A model generated the notes under the pieces. The model saw only the letters and a program-made list of their open reading frames with translations, ran no database searches and had not been told where the DNA came from. Positions 31,587 through 40,613 of a stretch of DNA of 54,442 nt are shown one piece after another. This stretch comes from Pectinatus sp. (lineage in GTDB: Bacteria; Bacillota; Negativicutes; Selenomonadales; Selenomonadaceae), in the NCBI GenBank assembly GCA_020025075.1, contig JAHHSR010000004.1:1-54442 (forward strand), written 5' to 3'. Within the stretch, counting starts at the first letter, position 1; every line of letters begins with the position of its first letter. Both the position numbers and the translations under genes were made by a program.

Positions 31587-32696
31587 ATGCTGCAAAAGAA
31601 GATGAAATCAGGCTATACGACGGGCTCTTGTGTTGTCGCAGCCGTCAAGGCCATTTTCATGGCCCTTTACGCCAGTGAAAAGTCCGAAATGGTCGAGCTG
31701 GAGGCTCTAAGCGGCGAAAGGATAATCGCGCCGATAAAGTCGCTGGTGGTAAAAGACGACGGCGGCACGGCAAGCGTCATCAAAGACGGCGGCGACGACC
31801 CCGACATCACGCACGGCACCGAAATCGTCACGCAGCTGGCAATCGGCTCTTTTTCTGAGCGCGTCGTCTTTGCCGCGGGCGTCGGCGTCGGCACCGTAAC
31901 GCGCGAGGGCCTCTCCGTGCCGGTCGGCGAGCCGGCGATTAACCCCGGCCCGCGCCAGATGGTCAGAAAAATCGTCGAGGAGTACCTGCCCCCCGGCAAG
32001 AGCTGCAAGGTGACGGTTACGGTACCCGAAGGCGAAAAACTCGCGCGCCGCACCCTAAATCCCGTACTTGGCGTCGAAGGCGGCATCTCGATTATCGGCA
32101 CGAGCGGCATCGTGCGCCCCATGTCGGAAGAGGGCTTTAAGAAATCCCTGACGCCCCAAATCGACGTCGCTCTCGCCGCCGGCTTTAAGTCGCAGGTTTT
32201 CGTGCCGGGCAAAATCGGCGAAAACATCGCCATCTCCCTCGGCCTTCCCGAGCGCTCCATCGTCCAGATGAGCAACTTCGTCGGCTACATGCTCGAATAC
32301 GCCGCCGACCACGGCCTAGAAGATGTCCTCCTCTTTGGCCATCTGGGCAAGCTCGCCAAGGTGGCCGCGGGCAATATGTACACCTATAACCGCATTAGCG
32401 ACGCGCGCTTTGAAACGCTCGTCGCCTACGGCGCCGCCCTAGGGCTCAGCAGGGAGGGGGCCAAGGCAATCCTTTCGTGCAAGACGACAGAGGAGGCAAT
32501 GCCGTTTATCGAAAAAGAGGGAATCGCCAAAGACCTCTATCGTCTTTTGTGTGAGCGTGCCACCGCGCGCTCACAGCGCCACGTCTTCGACGGGCTAAAT
32601 ATCGGTACGGTCATGGTCACCCTAAAGGGCGAAGTGCTCGGCATGGACGAAAATGCCAAAAAGATTGGAGAGAAATTGCAATGGAAACTAAGATAA
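31587..32696 (+). CDS. cbiD: Cobalt-precorrin-5B C1-methyltransferase CbiD
   Basis: CbiD methylates C1 in the anaerobic cobalamin pathway. 369 residues with the N-terminal SGYTTGSCVVAAVKA signature, NPGPRQMV, GGISIIGTSGIVRPMSEEGF (the family's central block) and a C-terminal domain with LLFGHLGKLAKVAAG. It starts 4 nt after arnD and overlaps cbiE by 16 bp. An odd neighbour for LPS genes, but tight spacing suggests one transcript. Confidence 0.95.
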   Translation: MLQKKMKSGYTTGSCVVAAVKAIFMALYASEKSEMVELEALSGERIIAPIKSLVVKDDGGTASVIKDGGDDPDITHGTEIVTQLAIGSFSERVVFAAGVGVGTVTREGLSVPVGEPAINPGPRQMVRKIVEEYLPPGKSCKVTVTVPEGEKLARRTLNPVLGVEGGISIIGTSGIVRPMSEEGFKKSLTPQIDVALAAGFKSQVFVPGKIGENIAISLGLPERSIVQMSNFVGYMLEYAADHGLEDVLLFGHLGKLAKVAAGNMYTYNRISDARFETLVAYGAALGLSREGAKAILSCKTTEEAMPFIEKEGIAKDLYRLLCERATARSQRHVFDGLNIGTVMVTLKGEVLGMDENAKKIGEKLQWKLR

Positions 32697-33307
32697 CGGT
32701 TGCGGGTATCGGTCCCGGCAGCCGCGACTACATTTTGCCGATTGCCCTCAAGGCAATCGAAAATGCCAAGGTGCTCGTGGGGGGAAGGCGCGCCCTGGCG
32801 CAGTTTGCCGCAAAAGAGCAGGCGCAGATAGCCATCACGGCCGACGTGCAGGGCACCTTGGCGCAGGTGGAAAGGGCGCTCGAAAAAGACGACGTCGTGA
32901 TCATGGTCTCGGGCGACCCGGGCTTTTATTCGCTTTTGCCCGCCCTGCGCGTGGCGTTTCCCAAGAAAAAGATGGAAGTTTTACCGGGCGTCAGCTCCCT
33001 ACAGCTGGCCTTTGCCCGCGTGGGCGCACCGTGGCAAAATGCCGACCTCATGAGCCTGCATGGCCGCCTGCCAGACTACGCCTCGCTCGCCTATGAGCCG
33101 GGCCGCACGATGGGCATGCTCACCGACGACGAGCACAACTCGCAGCGCATCGCCATGCTGCTCTTGGACGCCGGCTGGCCCGAAAGCACGCCCGTCTACA
33201 TCGCCTCGCACCTTTCCTACGACGACGAAAAGCTTGTCACGACGACGCTCATTCGCGCCACGGCGCAAGAACCCGTGCGCCAGTGCGTCATGGCAGTTTT
33301 CGGCTGA
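32681..33307 (+). CDS. cbiE: Precorrin-6Y / cobalt-precorrin-7 C5-methyltransferase CbiE
   Basis: A 208-residue tetrapyrrole methylase with the family's VAGIGPGSRDYILP N-terminus and VSGDPGFYSLLPAL (SAM/precursor cleft), plus VLPGVSSLQLAFARVGAPWQ. It methylates C5. In many organisms CbiE and CbiT are fused as CobL; here they are separate, 9 nt apart. Starts within cbiD. Confidence 0.94.
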   Translation: METKITVAGIGPGSRDYILPIALKAIENAKVLVGGRRALAQFAAKEQAQIAITADVQGTLAQVERALEKDDVVIMVSGDPGFYSLLPALRVAFPKKKMEVLPGVSSLQLAFARVGAPWQNADLMSLHGRLPDYASLAYEPGRTMGMLTDDEHNSQRIAMLLLDAGWPESTPVYIASHLSYDDEKLVTTTLIRATAQEPVRQCVMAVFG

Positions 33308-33316
33308 GGTGGCGAG

Positions 33317-33892
33317 ATGAGCTATATACCGGGCATCAAAGACGAGGCCTTCATTCGCGGCGAAGTGCCGATGACCAAGCGTGAAATAAGGGCGCTCACC
33401 ATCTGCAGCGCCATGATTGGGGACAGGGAGCGCATCCTTGATGTGGGCGCGGGCACCGGCTCGCTTTCGATTGAGGCGGCGCTGGCAGCCCCTTTGGGCG
33501 AAGTGGTGTCCGTGGAGAAAAAACCCGCCAGCATCGAGTTGATAAAAAAGAATGCGGCAAAATTTGGCACCACCAATATCAAGGTAGTAGAAGGCGCCGC
33601 TCCAGAGGCCTTTTCCGACATTGAAGGCACCTTCGATGTCATCTTGATTGGCGGCAGCGGCGGCGCGCTGGAAAAAATCCTCGACTATGCAGCCGCTCAC
33701 CTAAAAGAAGGCGGGCGCATCGTCCTCAACGCCATCACGCTGCAAAATGCCGCCCGTGCCATCTCCTACTTTCGCGCGCACGGCATCGCCTACGAGGCGA
33801 CCTTGGTGCAGGCCAGCCGCCTGCGCCGGGCGGGCAGCGCCGACATGATGCTGGCGCAAAATCCCGTCTATATTATCTTGGCACATCGCTAA
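33317..33892 (+). CDS. cbiT: Cobalt-precorrin-6B C15-methyltransferase (decarboxylating) CbiT
   Basis: A 191-residue class I SAM methyltransferase: GIKDEAFIRGEVPMTKREIRAL at the N-terminus, then motif I LDVGAGTGSLSIEAA and VSVEKKPASIELIKKN, and FDVILIGGSGGALEKIL. It methylates C15 and decarboxylates the C12 acetate. Last gene of the arn-cbi run, followed by a strong terminator. Other cobalamin genes (cbiC, cbiL, etc.) are not in the window. Confidence 0.95.
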   Translation: MSYIPGIKDEAFIRGEVPMTKREIRALTICSAMIGDRERILDVGAGTGSLSIEAALAAPLGEVVSVEKKPASIELIKKNAAKFGTTNIKVVEGAAPEAFSDIEGTFDVILIGGSGGALEKILDYAAAHLKEGGRIVLNAITLQNAARAISYFRAHGIAYEATLVQASRLRRAGSADMMLAQNPVYIILAHR

Positions 33893-33920
33893 AGAAGGGC
33901 AGATAGCCCTTCTTTTTTTT
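33892..33920 (+). terminator. Terminator of the arn-cbi operon
   Basis: AAGAAGGGC-AGATA-GCCCTTCTT followed by T6, overlapping the cbiT stop codon. Confidence 0.9.
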
Positions 33921-33924
33921 GTCT

Positions 33925-33945
33925 AAATGACAAAAAATGTCATTT
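33925..33945. promoter_or_regulatory. Palindrome upstream of the autotransporter gene
   Basis: AAATGACA-AAAAA-TGTCATTT, a perfect 8-bp inverted repeat. TGACA/TGTCA half-sites recur near the Crp/Fnr-family gene (39719-39730). A nearby perfect palindrome AAATGGCCATTT lies at about 33984-33995. Confidence 0.45.
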
Positions 33946-34007
33946 GTAAAAAAATTACAGAAAATGCAGATTGTAAATAAATAAAATGGCCATTTGCCCT
34001 TTGAAAA

Positions 34008-34063
34008 TTGTGTATGCTCAAGGAAAATATTTTTTCAAAAATATTTGCTTTGGGCATACACAA
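34008..34063. repeat. Long inverted repeat upstream of the autotransporter
   Basis: TTGTGTATGC (34008-34017) and GCATACACAA (34054-34063) are exact complements; the interior (AAAATATTT..AAATATTT) continues the pairing imperfectly, giving a cruciform-prone hairpin of about 56 nt. Confidence 0.75.
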
Positions 34064-34105
34064 TAAAAAAAATAACAATAAAAAAAATAACAATAAAAAA
34101 AATAA
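34061..34105 (+). repeat. Three perfect 15-bp tandem repeats (CAATAAAAAAAATAA)
   Basis: Units at 34061-34075, 34076-34090 and 34091-34105 are identical. They begin at the foot of the long inverted repeat and end 46 bp before the -35 box of the autotransporter promoter. Slippage here would shift upstream elements relative to the promoter. Confidence 0.9.
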
Positions 34106-34151
34106 CGACAGATTTTTTGTGACCAGATTTTACATGGCAAATAGTGTAAAT

Positions 34152-34180
34152 TTGAAAACAAAATCGAGTAACTTTATAAT
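34152..34180 (+). promoter_or_regulatory. Promoter of the autotransporter gene
   Basis: TTGAAA (34152-34157), 17 bp, TATAAT (34175-34180). It leaves a leader of about 155 nt before ATG 34340. Confidence 0.75.
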
Positions 34181-34339
34181 AGTGACAACGTAAGACTCTC
34201 ATCTTTTCAGACTATGTGGACAAAACGCCTTGCCGAATCTGCTTTACAAGCTAAAGGACAGATGACAAAAGCGATACCCAGCAAAGAAGATAGCAGAGAG
34301 GCTTATTCATAATTAATAAATTAAAAAAGGAATGATTAT

Positions 34340-35476
34340 ATGTCATCGAAAAAAGAAAGAAGACTTTCTTACCTCGTCGGCCTCTCGCTGATGGGAACGG
34401 TCGCCTTTACCGGCCTTACGGCAACAAACGCTTTTGCTAGCGCGTCAGCCGTTACTAATACGGTAGATAATGCCAGTCATCATATTGATTTAACTAAGCC
34501 TAGCACGCCAACAACGACTAAGCCTAGCACGCCAACAACGACTAAGCCTAGCACGCCAACAACGACTAAGCCTAGCACGCCAACAACTCAGCTGGCAGCA
34601 CCGGTTATCGCTTCGGCTAAGGCTATGAACGTCGTCAACAACATCACGATGACGGATATCGCCAACCGCTCGGCAATGCTTCGTACGCAGGCCGCTGCAG
34701 TCGGCAATGTCCAGGGCGCTTCCGACAATGGCGAAGGCAATGTCTGGGTATCGATTAAGCACAACAAGGTCAGCGTAAGCAACAACGGCTACAAGGATTC
34801 GGATATCAAGACCAATAACTACATGATTGGTTACGACACGAAGACTTCTGCCAACAGCTACTTCGGCGGCTACATCTCGATGACCAACGGCAGCATCAAG
34901 ACCGATGACATCGACACTAATATTGACAGCTCGATGGGCTTCGGCCTCTATGGCACGACGCTGCTCGGCAAGGGTCAGTACGTCAACTACATCGGCCGCA
35001 TGGGCAGCCTCAAGAACAGCTACCTCGGTCAAGACTGGAAGACGAAGGATTACGGAGTAACGGTCGAATACGGCAAGAAGACGCAGCAGGCCAAAGACCT
35101 CTTCGTTACCCCGTATGTCCAGCTCAACTACGACCACCTCGACACTGACTCCGTACAGTGGGCCGGCAACCGGGTCAACGGCGGTACGTCGAACAACATG
35201 GGCATGAAGCTCGGCGTCAACTTCATGAAGAATGACGACCGCGGCAACAGCTACTACGGCGGCTTGGCACTCGGCAAGGACTTCTCTGGCAAGTACAAGG
35301 CTACTGTCAACGGCATTGCAATGCCTGAAGTGGACAACAACGGCAACACGGTCTACGTCAACTTCGGCACGCGCCAAAAGATGAACGACAATGGCTATTT
35401 CGACCTCAACCTCGAAAAGACGTTTGCCAGCATGAACGGCTGGGGTGTCCAGGGCAGATTCAACTGGATGTTCTAA
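34340..35476 (+). CDS. Minimal autotransporter: signal peptide, Pro/Thr repeat stalk, beta-barrel
   Basis: A 378-residue outer-membrane protein. Signal peptide 1-33 (LVGLSLMGTVAFTGLTATNA, cleavage near AFA-SA), a stalk with four copies of TKPSTPTT (52-83), a linker helix (about 92-120), and a beta-barrel (about 125-378) of alternating strands ending in N-W-M-F, as expected for a BAM-inserted autotransporter barrel. There is no passenger domain beyond the stalk, unlike the decayed paralogue downstream. AAGGA precedes the ATG. Surface display or adhesion is inferred. Codon choice is strongly biased (GAC, AAC, AAG), suggesting high expression. Confidence 0.85.
   Translation: MSSKKERRLSYLVGLSLMGTVAFTGLTATNAFASASAVTNTVDNASHHIDLTKPSTPTTTKPSTPTTTKPSTPTTTKPSTPTTQLAAPVIASAKAMNVVNNITMTDIANRSAMLRTQAAAVGNVQGASDNGEGNVWVSIKHNKVSVSNNGYKDSDIKTNNYMIGYDTKTSANSYFGGYISMTNGSIKTDDIDTNIDSSMGFGLYGTTLLGKGQYVNYIGRMGSLKNSYLGQDWKTKDYGVTVEYGKKTQQAKDLFVTPYVQLNYDHLDTDSVQWAGNRVNGGTSNNMGMKLGVNFMKNDDRGNSYYGGLALGKDFSGKYKATVNGIAMPEVDNNGNTVYVNFGTRQKMNDNGYFDLNLEKTFASMNGWGVQGRFNWMF
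34493..34588 (+). repeat. 24-bp in-frame coding repeats (TKPSTPTT x4)
   Basis: Units of 24 bp starting ACTAAGCCTAGC at 34493, 34517 and 34541 are identical; a fourth copy starting at 34565 diverges near its end. The period keeps the frame, so copy-number changes would only lengthen or shorten the stalk. Confidence 0.95.
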
Positions 35477-35499
35477 TCCAAAAAACTACATTCTCCAAG

Positions 35500-35758
35500 C
35501 CAAGGGATGAGGAACTCCGTCCTGCGGCCTGGATTTGGTACAGTTAGACACACATAAAAGCGCAAAGATGGTCAATGGCCATTGGCGTTTTGGGAGGGAG
35601 CCTGCTGATGGCCGGCAAATCTTTCCCGCCCCTTTTTGGGGGTACATACTTTCTCGCAGTAAACGCGCGGCGGGGAAGTATACTGGAAAGTCCAGACTTT
35701 CTGGTAGACATATAATCATTGCGAGAGACAGAAGCCTGCCGGGGCTTCTGTCTTTTTT
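35500..35758 (+). other. Highly structured intergenic region ending in a terminator (candidate RNA)
   Basis: No gene is supported between the autotransporter and the pseudogene. Strong hairpins follow one another: GGATGAGG/CTCCGTCC (about 35508); AAAAgCGC/GCGTTTT around CAATGGCCATTG (about 35556-35593); GGGAGGGA/TTCCCGCCC around GCC/GGC (about 35594-35635); an 11-bp TACTTTCTCGC/GCGGGGAAGTA stem with G-U pairs (about 35647-35680); CTGGAAAGTC/GACTTTCTGG; then a terminator GACAGAAGCC/GGCTTCTGTC plus T6 (35727-35757). It could be a structured 3' UTR of the autotransporter or an independent RNA. No known family recognised. Confidence 0.45.
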
Positions 35759-35807
35759 GCATAGAAAGATAGCGCACGATTTGTCATCTGAAATTGGCGT
35801 ATAATTT

Positions 35808-38800
35808 TTGAGCAGAAATATTTTTCGGGAAAAAATTACCGTAAATTTAAAGGGACAATATACGGTATCTTATGGAGATGTTGCCATTGTAAAAAATGGC
35901 AACAATAAAGAGGCGGCAGATGTAATTGCAGGCTTGACCGCAGCGCATGCTCCTTTGGCCAATGGCAAGGTGGTCGTCAATAATGACAGTGGAGCGCCAG
36001 TAACCATTGGGGCATTGTCTAAAGTGCTTGACAATAATATTGTCAATTTCCGCGTAGTGGATGGAAAATTTACCCTGACCGGCCAAACCGCAATGGTTAG
36101 TGAGGCAAGTTCTTTTTCGGGTGTAGAAGATATTACCGTAGTTCCAGTATCTGATGGCACGGGCAATATGGCCATTATCGGTGTCAATAAAGATAAAAAG
36201 ACAATCAGGTGGGTAGTCCACGAAAAGGATGCGCCCGCTAGTCTGGCGGAGGCAGCCAAAGCAGCTTCTACTGCTTTACAAGTTATTAAAGCTCCCTCTG
36301 GAATGTCGATTACCGCTAAGGGTGCCACCGTTATTTTGACGGGAGCTGCTGCTAAATCGAATGTTTTGGTACATGCAAATGTCTTTGGCCTTGATGTCAG
36401 CGGCACATACGACAACATGGCTCTGCCGCAAGGCACGGCGAGTATTGGCGGGGCTGATGATAGTACCGAATTGGGCGTTAATGTGAAAAAGAGTGATGGC
36501 ACTTATGCTAATACCGTGCCAGGCGTTGTCGTTGGCAACGAAGGGGCTTGTCCGGAGGCAAAGAATGTAGCCACTGCCAATGTGGCTGTCCATAACGGAA
36601 ATAAGGTTACAATTCATGGCATAACGGTTTATCACGATGGCACATTTAATGCCGATGAAACTTTGGCAGGACATACAGGCGCTGTTGTCATAGACGGCAA
36701 CATCACTAATGCCGGCACGATTGATATTGCAAATGGCGACGACGCCCATATTAAGGTGGGGTCAGATACTGCCAAACTGCTCCCGTGAACATTGCAAATA
36801 GCGGCAATTTAGTGCTCGATAATAGTGCGGGCCAAAATGACTGGACGGTAAATAGACTCGTTCAGTCAGATGGCACGGCACTTATAAAGTCTGGCACTTC
36901 TGCACGAGATGAGGTCCGTCTTGACAACATTGAGCTGAGGCGGGGCTACATAGATATTGCGGGTGAGGACTCTATCGTTGGCAGTGCTAAAGATGGAACG
37001 GGCGCTGCCGCTTCCATTGACATTGCGGGCGGTACGCTCAACATGGCTTCTGGAAAGATTGCTTCTGGCAATATCACTAATGCCGGCACGCTTAATATTG
37101 GCCAAGCCGCTGCGGCTAATGCTGATAGCGGCAGCCATGAGGTGCTACTTGCGGCCGGACCGTAAGTGATAATAGTGCGGGCACTAATATCAAAAATACG
37201 GGCAACATTAATGTATCCAGTAAGGGCGGGGCAAATATTGATTTATTCCATACCGCTATTCAGCAAAGTACCGGCACGACGCTTTTGGATGGCTCTGCTG
37301 GCGGAAGGGCTGAATTGGGCACGGTGAATCAGACGGGCGGTGTGACTATTATTAGGGGCAAGGCAAAGCTCGATACCCTCAATTTGCAGGGAGGCACGGT
37401 CGATGTCGGCACCGGGCTCAGAGGTTGGCGAATTGAAAACGGACCATGTGGCGGCTGCTAGCGTGCTGGTTAATGTTAGCGGCAATGTTGCAGATGTCGC
37501 CATGCATGGCGGCACGCTCAACCTCATATCTGAGGGGAGGCTTGGAGGTGTTCCCCAAGGGGTGAAGATTGCGGATAATGCTAAATTGAATGCGGCTTTT
37601 GGCAGTATTATCAATGCCAATGTCACAGCAGGCAATCAAAAGGCACCGTCTTTAGATAATACGGCAATTAATCTTGCGGTACGGTAAACGGCACGTATAC
37701 GCAGTATGCGGGCACGTTGTCCGTGGGTACGGTAGCGGCTATGTCCGCCAGACAGACGATGCTGAAAATGCTAGAAAGGTAACCGCCGCTAATACGGCGG
37801 CGGTGCGCCTTGCTTTTAATGGCAATGTAAGCCTGTATAACACAAATGCAAATCTCGGCAATGCCGAGATTAATGGCAGTCTCACCGTTAGCGATGCGAA
37901 AAGCGATTTGGCAAGCACAACGCATTTTGGCACGGCACTTGTCAAGGGGGCGACGGTGCTTGCGCTTAACCAAAATGGCAGCGAAGCATATCTGGAAGAT
38001 GCCGCTTTTGATGGGCATGTTACAGTTAGCGGCACGAATGAGCTGAAGGGAAATTCCCAGGTAGATGGACTGTCTAATGGCAGGGTCGATATGGGCAGTG
38101 CCAAGCTCGGCAGCGGGCTTACGGTAAATGGTGCTGCTGTCGATGCCAAAAGCAGCACGATTGCTGGTGGCGTCAATTTGACGGGGGAATTTTTCAGACA
38201 GGAACAGGCTCGATTGCCGGCGGCCTAGTTGTGAATGGCACCGGTGCCGCTACCCTCATTACCAACTCGCGCCAGGCGCAATTGACAAGATTGCCTATAA
38301 AGCGGGGCGGGTAGGCGATTTTTATGTGACGGGAAATACGAACCTCATTTTGAGCCATTCGATTGCGGCGGGCGATATAGACGCTTTGCACTACAATTCT
38401 ACAGGCTATATTGCTAACGGCAAGCATACAATTATGACGAATAGGGTCTTTTTAGGCGATAATGTCGTAAGCGCAAACCAGCTTGGCAATAGGTCGCTCG
38501 CTATATATCAAGGTCAAAAAGATGGCTTGCCTGCTGCCGGTCTGCTCGCCCCTGGTAAGATGGGCAGCCCATCAGGGCTTGGTGAGACTGCGGTAGTTAT
38601 GACGGTAGCTAACGCTTATTCCCTTGACCAGAAAAATATCGAAAATGCCATTGTCAATGCTCAGCGAGAGAATCAGTTCATCGTCGTCAATCACAAAAGT
38701 GGTTCTTTGGCTGGTGCTCAGTATGACGGCGCAAAGTGGGTCGATATTGGCATCAATAAGTTTAAGGCAACCGATTATGCCATCAAAAGCTACGGCATGA

Positions 38801-39643
38801 TGTATAAGGCGGGCTATCAAAATCCTTTTGTCTATCTGGTCCCCAATAGTACGGCACTTAGCAATGTCAAGGCCTTGATGCGCAATAACAATACGCTGGC
38901 GGAAGGCGAGGCCGCTGGAAAGCGGATTATCCGTGATACGATGAAGGCGGTTAGGGAACTTTTGACGCCCGTAATTTCGACCATGCAGTCTGTTAATGTC
39001 GTCAACAGCATTACGCTTAGTGATATTGAAGGGCGTACCGCCCGGCTGCGCACACTGGCGGCAGAAAATGATGCTGTTCAAGGTGCCGATGACAATGGCC
39101 GTAATAATATCTGGGTTGCCGTCAAGCACAATAAAATAACGGCAGATAACGGTGGCGGCTACGCCGATTTGTTATCAGTCTCAATAACTGCACGATTGGC
39201 TACGACACGAAGGCGTCTGGCCATGGCTATGTGGGAGCCTATATTTCTCAGACGAGTGGCAGTGCCGAAACGGCTGACAACAGCATTGATTTCAATAACT
39301 CGACGGGGTTTGGCCTTTATGACACGACGCTGCTCGGCAAGGGCAGGTATATTGACTATGTCGGTCGCCTCAATGACTTCAAGACGAGCTTTTATGGTCA
39401 GGAGTAGAAGACGGAGGATTACGGCGTGGCCGAAAGAGCCGGCATGACAGCTCCCTGGCAGCTATAGTCAATGGTCAACGATTATGCTTTGCTCCAGGTC
39501 GACAGCAACGGCAGTACCATCTATCTGAGCATGGGAACGCGTCAGAAGATGAGCGATAACGGCCATTTTGAACTCAGTGCGGAAAAGATGTTCGCCGATA
39601 CAAATGGCTGGGATGTTTAGTGCAAATTAGCTGGACTTTCTGA
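35808..39643 (+). pseudogene. Decayed large autotransporter adhesin
   Basis: A continuous coding signal of about 3.8 kb broken into pieces: 35808-36788, 36785-37165, a stretch to about 37460, 37403-37687, 37674-38228 and 38326-39200, then further shifts and in-frame stops to 39643. The passenger part is rich in G, N, T, S repeats of parallel beta-helix type (ITNAGTIDIANG, GGTLNMASGKI, NAEINGSLTVSDAKS). The end is a beta-barrel domain closely similar to the intact neighbour (VNSITLSDIEGRTARLRTLAAEN; STGFGLYDTTLLGKGRYIDYVGRL), ending W-T-F. No signal peptide is found; the 5' end is missing after 35808. At least six frameshifts and two stops mean it is not a working gene. Confidence 0.88.
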
Positions 39644-39659
39644 TAGGAAGATAAAAAAA

Positions 39660-39686
39660 GGCAAGGGCAAAGCCCTTGCCTTTTTT
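39660..39686 (+). terminator. Terminator after the autotransporter pseudogene
   Basis: GGCAAGGG-CAAAG-CCCTTGCC followed by T6. Confidence 0.9.
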
Positions 39687-39948
39687 GCTATCTAAATTTT
39701 TTGATGAGGTTTTAAAAGTGACATTTGTCATTACCCAAAATAGCAAGATATCGTATAATATATAATCTTAGCTGTAAAAAAGGACATTTGGCCTGGATTG
39801 AAGCGGTATATTCCTATTATTTACAATTATTCGAAAATTATTTAAGATAGGAGCAGAGATATTTTTGCGATTTGCCAGCAGATAAGGCTGAAATGATGGA
39901 TATTTGTCATTACCAAAAAGTATGAATAATTATAAAATGGAGGAAAAG
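39687..39948 (+). promoter_or_regulatory. Promoter region of the Crp/Fnr-family gene
   Basis: TGACA-TT-TGTCA (39719-39730) lies upstream of two overlapping -10 candidates, TATAAT at 39754-39759 and 39761-39766. The 12-mer TTTGTCATTACC occurs at 39725 and again at 39903, just before the gene. Together they suggest autoregulation. The remaining about 150 nt of leader holds nothing else that I recognise. Confidence 0.5.
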
Positions 39949-40608
39949 ATGGACAAGATATTAAACCTCATCGAAAATTATCCGGCTGCCTGCCGCCTGC
40001 TGAAAAATTGCCCTTTATCTATCTGTCAGAAAATGGCAGTCTGCGACTATGAAGCCTTCGCCTTCAAGCTGCAGCAAGGCATCTGCTATGATGTCGTGTA
40101 CATCATCTTATCTGGCTCAGCACGGGTATTCGTGATGGACGAGAAGGGCAATCAGGTTACTTTGGACGTATACCATCAGGGCAATTTGATAGGAGAGCAT
40201 GAGGCGATACGCCACTTGCCTTTTAGCTCCTCCATCGAGTCGTTGACTGAAATCAGGCTGATAAAGATTGCCGCATCAGATTATCTGAAATGGCTCAAGA
40301 TGGATGATGAGTTTTCTTTCAGCATCATAGCTTCGCTTTGTGACCAGCTTTATGAGCTGACGAATAGGACCGTGAAGTATGCCCTTTTGGATGTCCGTAC
40401 GCAGGTTTTGCTGACTTTATATAGTGAATACATGAAAAGGCGCAGCCTGAAGATTTCCAAAAAGTATATCATGACATCTGTATCAGCGACAGCGCGGAGC
40501 ATTTATAGGATTATCAATGAATTGCAAAAGGAGGGGGTAATATCGCTTGTTGGCGATAGTGTCTGCATTGAGGATTTGGCGTATATCAAAAAGCATAAGG
40601 GAGGATAA
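39949..40608 (+). CDS. Crp/Fnr-family transcriptional regulator
   Basis: A 219-residue protein: cyclic-nucleotide-binding-like beta-roll (about 20-125; GSARVFVMDEKGNQVTLDVYHQGNLIGEHEAI), dimer helix (about 115-145), and C-terminal winged HTH (about 150-215; MTSVSATARSIYRIINELQKEGVISL). Four cysteines near the N-terminus (CRLLKNC..SICQKMAVCDY) could be chance or a redox/Fe-S site as in Fnr. ATG 39949 has GGAGG 5 nt upstream. Five nt before the phosphorylase gene, so it is first of a three-gene operon. The DNA-recognition helix is degenerate, resembling YeiL-like regulators. Confidence 0.88.
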   Translation: MDKILNLIENYPAACRLLKNCPLSICQKMAVCDYEAFAFKLQQGICYDVVYIILSGSARVFVMDEKGNQVTLDVYHQGNLIGEHEAIRHLPFSSSIESLTEIRLIKIAASDYLKWLKMDDEFSFSIIASLCDQLYELTNRTVKYALLDVRTQVLLTLYSEYMKRRSLKISKKYIMTSVSATARSIYRIINELQKEGVISLVGDSVCIEDLAYIKKHKGG

Positions 40609-40613
40609 AAGAT

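Noticed and set aside
34061..34588. Possible CRISPR-like repeats
   Set aside because: The 15-bp and 24-bp repeats are directly tandem with no spacers, and no cas genes are nearby.
34490..35377. 295-codon frame opposite the autotransporter
   Set aside because: Its repeats are the reverse of the 24-bp coding repeats; no start signal and composition (V/A/H) typical of antisense frames.
35535..35804. 89-codon frame in the gap after the autotransporter
   Set aside because: It crosses several strong hairpins and a terminator, has no ribosome site, and its translation resembles nothing.
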